This document shows, in pieces, positions 1 through 5,622 of a stretch of DNA of 11,193 bases. The position numbers and the translations under genes are program-made. The notes below the pieces were generated by a model, which saw only the letters and a program-made list of their open reading frames with translations, had not been told where the DNA came from and ran no database searches. Origin of the DNA: Campylobacterota bacterium (GTDB lineage Bacteria > Campylobacterota > Campylobacteria > Campylobacterales > Sulfurospirillaceae); contig RZYK01000053.1 in the NCBI GenBank assembly GCA_009930355.1, positions 1 to 11,193 of the forward strand, read 5' to 3'. The stretch's first letter is position 1. Each line of letters begins with the position of its first letter.

Positions 1-1
1 T

Positions 2-562
2 GGAAGTATTTGTACAACACGTATCGTCTCAGGTGTGGGTGTGCCACAAATTTCTGCCATTGAAGAGTGCTCTGAAGTGGGTCGAAAACATGGGGTTCCT
101 GTGATTGCTGATGGGGGTATTAAATACTCAGGTGATTTTGCCAAAGCCTTAGCAGCAGGGGCGCAAAGTGTTATGGTGGGAAGCTTGCTCGCAGGAACCG
201 ATGAGAGTCCTGGTGAAGTGATTACCTATCAAGGGCGTCAATATAAAACCTATCGTGGTATGGGAAGTATTGGGGCGATGACCAAAGGAAGCAGTGACCG
301 TTATTTTCAAGAAGGAACAGCTGCGGATAAACTTGTCCCTGAGGGAATTGAGGGACGTGTGCCTCATGCAGGCTCCATTCGTGATGTTATTTTCCAACTG
401 GTTGGTGGTCTTCGCTCTTCTATGGGTTACGTAGGTGCTCGTGATATTGTGGATTATCAAGAGAGAGCAGAATTTGTGGAAATTACCAGTGCGGGTCTTA
501 AAGAGAGCCACGTGCATGATGTTATTATTACCCATGAAGCACCCAATTATAGAGTGAATTAA
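2..562 (+). CDS. guaB: IMP dehydrogenase, C-terminal part (5' end outside window)
   Basis: This is the last 186 residues of inosine-5'-monophosphate dehydrogenase, the cytosolic NAD-dependent enzyme that oxidises IMP to XMP, the committed step of GMP synthesis. The first complete codons read GSICTTR, the catalytic loop whose Cys (codon at 11-13) forms the covalent thioimidate with IMP. Next come the phosphate-binding barrel segments (IADGGIKYSGD, then VMVGSLLAGTDE), the YRGMGSIGAM segment, the mobile-flap Arg-Tyr pair in SSDRYFQE that activates water, and VPEGIEGRVP. The C-terminal GGLRSSMGYVGA segment and tail are complete to a TAA stop. The CBS domains and N-terminal barrel lie upstream of the window. 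An internal GTG at 35 is not a real start, because the frame is open to the window edge and the active-site loop lies before it. Identification is secure. Confidence 0.97.
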   Translation, partial: GSICTTRIVSGVGVPQISAIEECSEVGRKHGVPVIADGGIKYSGDFAKALAAGAQSVMVGSLLAGTDESPGEVITYQGRQYKTYRGMGSIGAMTKGSSDRYFQEGTAADKLVPEGIEGRVPHAGSIRDVIFQLVGGLRSSMGYVGARDIVDYQERAEFVEITSAGLKESHVHDVIITHEAPNYRVN

Positions 563-568
563 ACGAAC

Positions 569-588
569 TAAAACGTTTTACATGTAAA
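569..588. repeat. Two overlapping perfect palindromes between guaB and metX
   Basis: The 20 bases TAAAACGTTTTACATGTAAA are two 12-bp perfect palindromes that share four bases: TAAAACGTTTTA (569-580) and TTTACATGTAAA (577-588). The second is a copy of the palindrome iterated through the window. The element begins 7 nt after the guaB stop and lies ahead of the metX leader structure. Its position would suit an operator or a weak bidirectional hairpin, but no T-tract follows, so an ordinary intrinsic terminator is unlikely. The palindromes are seen directly; any function is inferred. Confidence 0.6.
577..588. repeat. TTTACATGTAAA palindrome, copy 1 (intergenic)
   Basis: Perfect 12-bp copy between guaB and metX, overlapping the TAAAACGTTTTA palindrome by four bases. 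It is one of only two copies outside coding sequence, so it is free of codon constraint. Confidence 0.9.
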
Positions 589-596
589 GAATATTC

Positions 597-670
597 TGCC
601 TCAAAAGAGGCAAGCTTTAGTGCCACAGCGATGAGCGTAGGTTTTTGGGCTTTGCCTAAAAACCGTGGTA
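597..670 (+). ncRNA. Candidate structured 5' leader RNA of metX
   Basis: Three nested or adjacent helices can be drawn by hand. Hairpin A is TGCCTC (597-602)/GAGGCA (607-612), 6 bp with an AAAA loop. Hairpin B is GGTTTTTGGGC (640-650)/GCCTAAAAACC (654-664), 11 bp with one G-U pair and a TTT loop. An outer helix TGCCAC (621-626)/GTGGTA (665-670), 6 bp with one G-U pair, encloses hairpin B and stacks directly on its 3' side. This leaves a 13-nt unpaired stretch, AGCGATGAGCGTA (627-639), that could be a binding pocket or join a pseudoknot. TTTAG (616-620) can also pair with CTAAA (656-660), giving an alternative fold. The Shine-Dalgarno lies just 3' of the structure and no poly-U follows, so translational control is more plausible than termination. 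Position before metX makes a methionine or SAM-linked signal attractive, but I could not match it to the S-box, SAM-II, SAM-IV or cobalamin consensus. It may be a new or divergent motif, or just a stable leader. Confidence 0.4.
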
Positions 671-689
671 AAAAGTCAGAAGGAATTAT

Positions 690-1799
690 GTGAAAATACA
701 AACAGCCATTGCTCAGTTTGATGAACCGCTTTATTTGGAGAGTGGGCGTATTTTAGAGACGTATGAACTCAAATATGAGCTTTACGGTGAAATGAACGAA
801 GATAAAAGCAATGTCATTGTGCTCTTTCATGCTCTCACGGGAAGTCACCATGCCGCAGGTCGCTATGAAGGTGAAACCAAAGCGGGGTGGTGGGACCCTT
901 TGATTGGCGATGGGAAAGTGATTGATACGACAAAGTTTTGTGTTATTTGCGTCAATATTTTGGGAAGTTGTTTTGGCTCCACGGGTCCTATGAGCATTAA
1001 CCCTAAAACCAAAGAGTCCTTGCGTCTGAAATTTCCCGTTTTAACCATTAGTGATATGGTCAGAGCTCAAATGAATCTTTTTACCCGTTTGGGGATTTTA
1101 GAAGCGTATGCAATTATTGGCGGCTCATTGGGTGGAATGCAAGGGCTTTGTATGTCCATTGAGTATCCACACTTTGCCAAACGAGTGATTTTACTTGCCA
1201 CTACGTATGCTACAGGTCCTTGGGCGATTGCGTGGAATAAGATTGCGATGGAAGGCATTTCGCATGACCCTCGTTTTAAACAAGGCAATTACAATCCTGA
1301 AGATTTTGAAGAAGAGGGCTTGCACAGTTTTGCCATGGGTCGAATGGCAGGACACATTAGTTTTTTAAGCCCTTACTCCATGAATAAAAAATTTGGTCGC
1401 AACTACGTTGAAACCGATGGTTTGTATGAATTATTTGGGCGTTTTCAAGTGGAAAAATACATGGAGTACAACGGGTACAGCTTTGCCAAACGGTTTGATC
1501 CGCTGAGTTATCTTTATATCATTAAAGCGATGAATATTTTTGATGCGACACGTAATTATGACTCTTTGGAAGATTCGATTAAACATATTAAAGCAAAATT
1601 GACCCTTATCTCTTTTAAGGGTGATTGTTTATTTATGCCTGAAGAAATGGAATTTATTAAGACGACGATGGAAAATATGGGACGTGGTGAGAGGGTGGAT
1701 TATGTGTGTATTGATAGCAATTATGGCCATGATGCCTTTTTAGTTGAGTATGATAAGTTTGATTTTTACATTAAAAAAGCATTAGAGGCGAAGGTGTAA
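690..1799 (+). CDS. metX: Homoserine O-acyltransferase (MetX family)
   Basis: Alpha/beta-hydrolase enzyme of the MetX family, 369 residues (normal length), which acylates L-homoserine as the activating step of methionine synthesis in the cytosol. Family landmarks are HALTGSHHAAG (47-57, oxyanion-hole region), VNILGSCFGSTGP (88-100), the nucleophile elbow GGSLGGMQ with Ser146, Asp312 in SFKGDCLF and His347 in NYGHDAF, giving a Ser-Asp-His triad. The start is GTG at 690, preceded by AGAAGGA (678-684). An ATG at 688-690 is followed at once by TGA, so it can only give a start-stop. The gene is followed one base later by xseB and is not next to metW, a common partner elsewhere. Most family members use acetyl-CoA, but some MetX proteins are succinyltransferases and the acyl donor cannot be settled here. 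The structured leader upstream suggests regulation at the RNA level. Confidence 0.93.
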   Translation: MKIQTAIAQFDEPLYLESGRILETYELKYELYGEMNEDKSNVIVLFHALTGSHHAAGRYEGETKAGWWDPLIGDGKVIDTTKFCVICVNILGSCFGSTGPMSINPKTKESLRLKFPVLTISDMVRAQMNLFTRLGILEAYAIIGGSLGGMQGLCMSIEYPHFAKRVILLATTYATGPWAIAWNKIAMEGISHDPRFKQGNYNPEDFEEEGLHSFAMGRMAGHISFLSPYSMNKKFGRNYVETDGLYELFGRFQVEKYMEYNGYSFAKRFDPLSYLYIIKAMNIFDATRNYDSLEDSIKHIKAKLTLISFKGDCLFMPEEMEFIKTTMENMGRGERVDYVCIDSNYGHDAFLVEYDKFDFYIKKALEAKV

Positions 1800-1800
1800 C

Positions 1801-1995
1801 ATGCAAGAAGAGAAACAGAGTTTTGAAGCCAAACTAGAGAGTGCCAAAATTATTTTAGAAAACCTTTCCAATCCTGAGCTTTCACTCGAAGAGGGAATGA
1901 AAAAGTATCAAGAGGGTATCGCGATTTTAAAAGAGGCGACAAAGATGCTTGAAGAGGCAAAACTCACCTATACGCAATTACAAGAGAAGGAATAA
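1801..1995 (+). CDS. xseB: Exodeoxyribonuclease VII small subunit
   Basis: A 64-residue, highly charged helical protein of the XseB type. XseB packs on the large subunit XseA to form exonuclease VII, which degrades single-stranded DNA from both ends in repair and recombination. The typical pattern is visible: SFEAKLESAKIILENL at the N-terminus, then the family signature LSLEEGMKKYQEGI (residues 27-40), then a second coiled-coil-like helix to the end. Its length is at the short end of the family's usual range. It starts one base after the metX stop with GAAGG in the metX tail as ribosome site, so it is probably translationally coupled to metX. xseA is not in the window. The equivalent position in C. 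jejuni holds a small coiled-coil protein, which fits. Confidence 0.85.
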   Translation: MQEEKQSFEAKLESAKIILENLSNPELSLEEGMKKYQEGIAILKEATKMLEEAKLTYTQLQEKE

Positions 1996-2000
1996 AAGCG

Positions 2001-2792
2001 ATGAAAATAGCGGCATTGCAACTAAGCACCTTACCGATGAGTGAGGCGAAGCTGGATTATTATTTTCGTATTTGCAAACAAGAAGGCGTTGAGGTGGTTT
2101 TACTCAGTGAATACGCACTCAATAGCTTTTTTAAAGAGTTAGAAAACATGCCTATCTCGATGATTAAAGAGCAATCCAACCATAAAATAGAGGCGTTGAA
2201 AAAATTGTGTGCGGTGTATGATTTGCATGTTATCGCTCCTATTGTCAATGTCAAGGGAGATTTTTGCTACAAATGCAATGCCCATTTTTCACCCAAATCG
2301 GTTCATTTCTTTGAACAGCAGTTTTTGATTAATTACAAACATTGGAACGAAGAGAAATTTTTCGCCAATGCTATTTCTAAGTACACTTTACCCCTTTTCT
2401 TACATAGCGGACTTCGCTTTGGCATTGTGAGTGGGTATGAATTGCATTTTGATATGGTGTGGGCTGAGGTGATGCGTAAAAATGTGGATGTCGTTTTAGT
2501 TCCAACTTCTTCAACCTTTGAATCATCCAAACGGTGGGAAGAGCTACTTAAACTACGATCCATGCTCAACAATGTCTATATTTTACGAGCTAACCGCGTG
2601 GGTGCTTACAAGGAAGAAGAGACATGGCAGTTTTACGGACAAAGTAGTTTGGTCTCGCCTTTTGGTGAAGTAGAACTGAGCTTAGGTGATAAAGAAGAGA
2701 TGCTCGTAGCGACCATTGAGAAAGAGAGCTTAGCGGAAGCTCGAAAACTTTGGGGTTGGAAAAAACAGGTCAGCAAAAGAGAAGCGTTCTAA
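2001..2792 (+). CDS. Nitrilase-fold (carbon-nitrogen hydrolase family) protein, catalytic Cys replaced
   Basis: 263-residue protein with the overall layout of the carbon-nitrogen hydrolase superfamily, whose active members use a Glu-Lys-Cys triad to cleave amides or nitriles. The N-terminal strand MKIAALQLST, the Glu region VLLSEYALNS (Glu37), the Lys region LINYKHWNE (Lys113) and the late segment NNVYILRANRVGAY are all recognisable. At the nucleophile strand, where the family has a G-x-x-x-C-Y-D/E pattern, the sequence reads RFGIVSGYELHFD, placing Gly145 in the Cys position. No other Cys is near. Unless another residue substitutes, the protein should be inactive as an amidase and may serve a binding or regulatory role. 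It follows xseB by 5 nt, with AAGGA near 1988 as ribosome site, and overlaps the ThiF-like gene by one base. Homologues sit in this neighbourhood in other Campylobacterota (from memory); whether they share the Gly I cannot tell. Confidence 0.8.
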   Translation: MKIAALQLSTLPMSEAKLDYYFRICKQEGVEVVLLSEYALNSFFKELENMPISMIKEQSNHKIEALKKLCAVYDLHVIAPIVNVKGDFCYKCNAHFSPKSVHFFEQQFLINYKHWNEEKFFANAISKYTLPLFLHSGLRFGIVSGYELHFDMVWAEVMRKNVDVVLVPTSSTFESSKRWEELLKLRSMLNNVYILRANRVGAYKEEETWQFYGQSSLVSPFGEVELSLGDKEEMLVATIEKESLAEARKLWGWKKQVSKREAF

Positions 2793-3457
2793 TGGAATAT
2801 TTTCACAGGCAAATTCAATTGTGGGGTGAAGAGACGCAAGCCTCTTTACAAGGCAAAAAGATTGTTATCATTGGATGCGGAGGGCTGGGAAGCTCTTTAG
2901 CCTACGCACTGGGAAGTTCAGGTATTGGTGAGATTCATTTGGTTGATTTTGATACGGTGAGCCTACACAATATTCACCGTCAAATCGCTTTTAAAATAGG
3001 CGATGAGGGCAAATACAAAGCCGAAGTGGTGAAACAAAGCATAGAAGAGCGTTGCTCTTATGTGAAGGTTTTTGCGCATGTAGGAGCTTTGGAAGCCTTT
3101 ACATGTAAAGGGATTGAGGTTGATTTAATCATCGATGCCACCGATAATTTACCCACACGCTCTTTGATAGATGCCTATGCTAAAAGTGTGAATACTCCGT
3201 GGCTTTACGGCTCAGTCGAGGCATTTCATGGGCAAGTGTGCCTCTTTGAGCAGAGCAGTTTTAAAGCCTTTGCTATTAGTAACAAAATCCCTGCGGGCAT
3301 TGCCGCTCCCATTGTGATGCACATCGCCTCTTTACAAGCCAATTTGGCTTTGCGCTATCTTGTGGGTTTTAGTGTTAAAAAAGATAGGCTCTATTATCTC
3401 TATTTTAACGATGAGGGTGAACTGATAACCCAAAAATTCAGTATGCCTACCACCTAA
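2792..3457 (+). CDS. ThiF/MoeB/HesA-family adenylyltransferase (E1-like), zinc-site cysteines absent
   Basis: 221-residue E1-like enzyme. The family adenylates the C-terminal Gly of ubiquitin-like sulfur carriers such as MoaD or ThiS, or activates other carboxylates. Visible motifs are the nucleotide-binding IIGCGGLGSS (GCGGLG at 28-33), the acidic VDFDTVSLHNIHRQ (Asp52, Asp54, Asn60, Arg63, Gln64), the Lys of GKYKAEV (Lys76) and DATDN (115-119). The two CxxC zinc motifs usual in MoeB and ThiF are missing, and the segment between GQVCLFEQ and GIAAPIVMHIASLQA is shortened. The C-terminal helix that follows (LQANLALRYLVG) is intact. The ATG at 2792 shares one base with the nitrilase stop (TAATG) and is preferred to an upstream TTG at 2750 inside that gene, because the family N-terminus (YFHRQIQLWGEE) starts right here. 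The substrate is unknown; MoeB or ThiF labels would be guesses. The gene contains a 16-bp copy of the iterated palindrome. Confidence 0.85.
   Translation: MEYFHRQIQLWGEETQASLQGKKIVIIGCGGLGSSLAYALGSSGIGEIHLVDFDTVSLHNIHRQIAFKIGDEGKYKAEVVKQSIEERCSYVKVFAHVGALEAFTCKGIEVDLIIDATDNLPTRSLIDAYAKSVNTPWLYGSVEAFHGQVCLFEQSSFKAFAISNKIPAGIAAPIVMHIASLQANLALRYLVGFSVKKDRLYYLYFNDEGELITQKFSMPTT
3096..3111. repeat. CCTTTACATGTAAAGG palindrome, copy 2 (inside ThiF-like gene)
   Basis: The longest copy in the window: 16 bp, perfectly self-complementary. It lies in frame as GCC TTT ACA TGT AAA GGG (A-F-T-C-K-G) in a segment of the ThiF-like protein outside its recognised motifs. Confidence 0.9.
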
Positions 3458-3493
3458 AATGGCTCGATATTTGATAAAAACTAGGAAATTATC

Positions 3494-4444
3494 ATGACAA
3501 TTAAAGATAGTATATTAAAAGCTCTTGAAAATTTTGAAAAACCAGTATCATATCAGGAAATTACGAAGTATATTTTGGAAAATAAGCTATATGTATTTGA
3601 AGGACAAACTCCACAGGCAACAGTTTCTGCGTTATTAGGAGATTTTATTCGTAAAAATGACACAAGAGTTGGTCGGTTAAAACAAAATGCCACGTATTAT
3701 TATTATTTAACAAAAAAAAATGACTTTTTATCGACTAGTATGGATGTTCTGATTGAAGAAAAAAAAGAGTCTAAAAGAACTAAATCCGATTTTTCTGAAA
3801 GAGATTTGCATATTTTATTTACAAGTTATTTAAAAAGTAGAGGAATTTATGCAAAAACAATTTTGCATGAGGAGTCCAAAAATAGTAAAGACGATACTCA
3901 AAAATGGGCTCATCCTGATGTTATTGGTGTTAAATTTGCGAAGTTTAAAAATGATACGAGTATGAAGCTTCTAAAAACACTTGAAAAAAAAGATTTTTGC
4001 GAAATTATTTCTTATGAAATTAAAAAAGAAATTAATTCAGATTATGAATTAAAAAAATATTATTTTCAAGCAGTTTCAAATTCAACATGGGCAAATCTAG
4101 GATATTTGGTTGCATTTGATATTAATGATAGCTTAAAAGAAGAGATGGAACGGTTAAATAAATCATTTGGAATAGGTGTGATAAAACTTAAAGCGAATCC
4201 TTTTGAGAGTCAAATTTTGTTTCAATCATCTTATAAAAATTTAGACTATCAAACCATTGATAAATTATGTCATATTAATGAAAAATATCGAAAATTTATA
4301 GAACAAATAGAAAAAATATTAGGTGCGGATGATAAGTATGTCAATTCATCTTTGTTAGAACTAGAAAAAGAGTGTGATATATATTATGAAAAAGATGAAG
4401 ATATTTTAAATTACTGTGAATTAAAAAATATACCAACTGAATAA
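3494..4444 (+). CDS. HARE-HTH domain protein with PD-(D/E)XK-like nuclease domain
   Basis: 316-residue protein. Residues 1-75 match the HARE-HTH pattern (winged helix shared by HB1, ASXL and restriction endonucleases): IKDSILKALENFEKPVSYQEI, then ILENKLYVFEGQTPQATVSALL, then a wing ending in YYYYLTKKN. A charged linker (about 85-100) leads to an alpha/beta domain with HPDVIG (Asp142), SYEIKK (Glu175-x-Lys177) and YYFQAVSNSTWANLGYLVAF (Gln192). This D...ExK...Q order is that of PD-(D/E)XK nucleases. The tail (about 255-316) is acidic and helical. The architecture resembles the COG2958/HrgA-type proteins I remember from Helicobacter and other bacteria, though that naming is tentative. It is much more A+T-rich than its neighbours (for example 9 G+C in 60 bases at 4021-4080, against 22 and 30 in housekeeping lines at 5041 and 8101). 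It sits between ThiF-like and dapC-like genes, so acquisition by transfer is likely. No methyltransferase is adjacent. AGGA at 3483-3486 sets the ATG. A role in DNA defence or modified-DNA recognition is inference. Confidence 0.8.
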   Translation: MTIKDSILKALENFEKPVSYQEITKYILENKLYVFEGQTPQATVSALLGDFIRKNDTRVGRLKQNATYYYYLTKKNDFLSTSMDVLIEEKKESKRTKSDFSERDLHILFTSYLKSRGIYAKTILHEESKNSKDDTQKWAHPDVIGVKFAKFKNDTSMKLLKTLEKKDFCEIISYEIKKEINSDYELKKYYFQAVSNSTWANLGYLVAFDINDSLKEEMERLNKSFGIGVIKLKANPFESQILFQSSYKNLDYQTIDKLCHINEKYRKFIEQIEKILGADDKYVNSSLLELEKECDIYYEKDEDILNYCELKNIPTE

Positions 4445-4467
4445 TTTAGTATGAAATACTAAATTAT
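4441..4467 (+). terminator. Perfect 12-bp hairpin over the stop codon of the HARE-HTH gene
   Basis: ATAATTTAGTAT (4441-4452) and ATACTAAATTAT (4456-4467) are exact reverse complements with a GAA loop. The left arm includes the stop codon (TAA at 4442-4444). The stem is almost all A-T. It is followed by CTTTACATGTAAA rather than a clean T-run, so it is an atypical terminator at best. It could instead block 3' exonucleases or mark the end of the inserted segment. Confidence 0.5.
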
Positions 4468-4468
4468 C

Positions 4469-4480
4469 TTTACATGTAAA
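4469..4480. repeat. TTTACATGTAAA palindrome, copy 3 (intergenic)
   Basis: Perfect 12-bp copy one base after the 12-bp hairpin and 11 nt before the TTG start of the aminotransferase gene. Its right arm runs into the AAAAAGGA ribosome site, so folding of this palindrome in RNA could affect translation of the next gene. Confidence 0.9.
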
Positions 4481-4491
4481 AAGGAAAACCA

Positions 4492-5622
4492 TTGCATTTT
4501 CAACCTTATCCCTTTGAAAAATTAAGTGAATTACTCAAAGATATTACGCCCAACAGTGCGTATCCAGCGGTTTCTTTAACCATTGGTGAGCCACAGTTTG
4601 ATACGCCTGATTTTATTCAAGAAGCACTCAAACAAAACAGCGCTCTTTTAAATAAATACCCCAAATCTTTAGGGGAAGCCTGTGTGAATGAAGCACAACG
4701 CTCTTTTGTGAAGAAACGTTTTGGTGTGGAGCTTAAAGCCAATGAAATTATCTCGACGTTTGGAACCAGAGAAGTATTGTTTAATTTTCCACAATACTTT
4801 TTATTCGATAAATCCAATCCTGTGATGGCGTACACCAACCCTTTTTATCAGATTTACGAAGGTGCTGCCATTGCGAGTCGCGCAAACGTCATTCATCTTA
4901 ATCTTACCAAAGAGAACGCGTTTAAGCCTGATATAAATATACCTGAACTTCAAAATGCGAATCTGATTATCTTAAATTTCCCGAACAACCCCACCACTTC
5001 CACCCTCTCTTTAGAAGAGTTAGGCGAATGGGTACGCTTTGCACTCAAACATGACATTGTGCTCTTAAACGATGAGTGTTACAGTGAAATTTATGCTGAA
5101 ACAAAGCCTGTATCGCTCTTAGAAGCCTCTTTACATGTAGGAAATCACAGCTTTAAAAATGTGTTGGTCGTGAACTCCATCTCCAAGCGAAGCTCAGCAC
5201 CTAGTTTGCGTTCAGGGTTTATCGCAGGAGATGCGACTATTTTAAAAGGATATGCACAGTATCGAACCTATGTGGGAATGGGGATTCCTATGCCGATTCA
5301 AATGGCGTCAGCCCTTGCATGGAGCGATATGGAACACGTGGAACACACCCGCAAAGAGTACGCTAAAAATCTCTCTCTAGCGCAGGAAATTTTGGGCATT
5401 TCAAAAGTGGATGCTACCTTTTACATTTGGTTGGAAGTGGGCGATGATATAGCCTTTACATGTAAACTCTATGAGGCAAAAAATATCAAAGTCTTACCTG
5501 GGCAATTTTTAGGTCGTGAGGGCATGGGCGAGGGATATGTGCGCATTGCTCTGGTGGAAAACAGTGAAAAAACTGAAAAAATTTTAAAAGAAATTGCAGC
5601 ATTTATGAAGGAAAATTATTGA
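4492..5622 (+). CDS. dapC: PLP-dependent aminotransferase, probable N-succinyldiaminopimelate aminotransferase (DapC type)
   Basis: 376-residue fold-type I (class I/II) aminotransferase. DapC enzymes transfer the amino group of glutamate to N-succinyl-2-amino-6-ketopimelate in meso-diaminopimelate and lysine synthesis. Visible residues are the substrate-side loop SLTIGEPQFDTP (28-39), LNFPNNPTT with Asn166, LLNDECYSE with Asp194 (pyridine nitrogen) and Tyr197, the Schiff-base Lys232 in NSISKRSS, the phosphate-binding Arg240 in SLRSGF, and the carboxylate-binding Arg351 in GYVRIALV. The start is TTG at 4492, seven bases after AAAAAGGA, and the protein begins HFQPYPFEKL as expected. The stop overlaps the murC start by three bases (TTGA). 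DapE encoded later in the window supports the succinylase pathway. Aspartate or another aminotransferase activity is the main alternative. The gene carries two copies of the iterated palindrome, one of them imperfect. Confidence 0.78.
   Translation: MHFQPYPFEKLSELLKDITPNSAYPAVSLTIGEPQFDTPDFIQEALKQNSALLNKYPKSLGEACVNEAQRSFVKKRFGVELKANEIISTFGTREVLFNFPQYFLFDKSNPVMAYTNPFYQIYEGAAIASRANVIHLNLTKENAFKPDINIPELQNANLIILNFPNNPTTSTLSLEELGEWVRFALKHDIVLLNDECYSEIYAETKPVSLLEASLHVGNHSFKNVLVVNSISKRSSAPSLRSGFIAGDATILKGYAQYRTYVGMGIPMPIQMASALAWSDMEHVEHTRKEYAKNLSLAQEILGISKVDATFYIWLEVGDDIAFTCKLYEAKNIKVLPGQFLGREGMGEGYVRIALVENSEKTEKILKEIAAFMKENY
5130..5141. repeat. TTTACATGTAGG, imperfect palindrome copy (inside dapC-like gene)
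   Basis: This matches TTTACATGTA and then diverges: 9 of 10 bases of the TTACATGTAA core. It is read in frame as TTA CAT GTA (L-H-V), a different reading frame from the F-T-C-K copies. Confidence 0.6.
5455..5466. repeat. TTTACATGTAAA palindrome, copy 4 (inside dapC-like gene)
   Basis: Perfect 12-bp copy, read in frame as TTT ACA TGT AAA (F-T-C-K) at residues 322-325 of the aminotransferase, a surface-type segment outside the catalytic motifs. Confidence 0.9.

Noticed and set aside
149..535. Reverse-strand open frame opposite guaB, and similar ones opposite metX, the small membrane protein gene, mutS2 and dapE
   Set aside because: Each lies wholly or mostly inside a well-identified + strand gene, shows no recognisable domain, and has unnatural composition such as runs of His, Pro or Ser. 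These are shadows.
597..670. metX leader as an S-box, SAM-IV or cobalamin riboswitch
   Set aside because: Fragments such as GCCA..AGCGATGA recall parts of these motifs, but the ordered conserved blocks and junction layout do not match, so no known class is assigned.
640..670. The 11-bp hairpin before metX as an intrinsic terminator of guaB
   Set aside because: It is not followed by a T-run; the following bases are CGTGGTAAAAAGTC and then the metX ribosome site.
2750..2791. An upstream TTG that would extend the ThiF-like protein by 14 residues
   Set aside because: It lies inside the nitrilase-like gene, the added residues do not resemble family N-termini, and the ATG at 2792 sits in a typical TAATG overlap at the start of conserved sequence.
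3458..4491. Integron, IS or transposon boundaries around the HARE-HTH gene
   Set aside because: I found no transposase, target-site duplication or matching terminal inverted repeats flanking the segment; only base composition suggests insertion.
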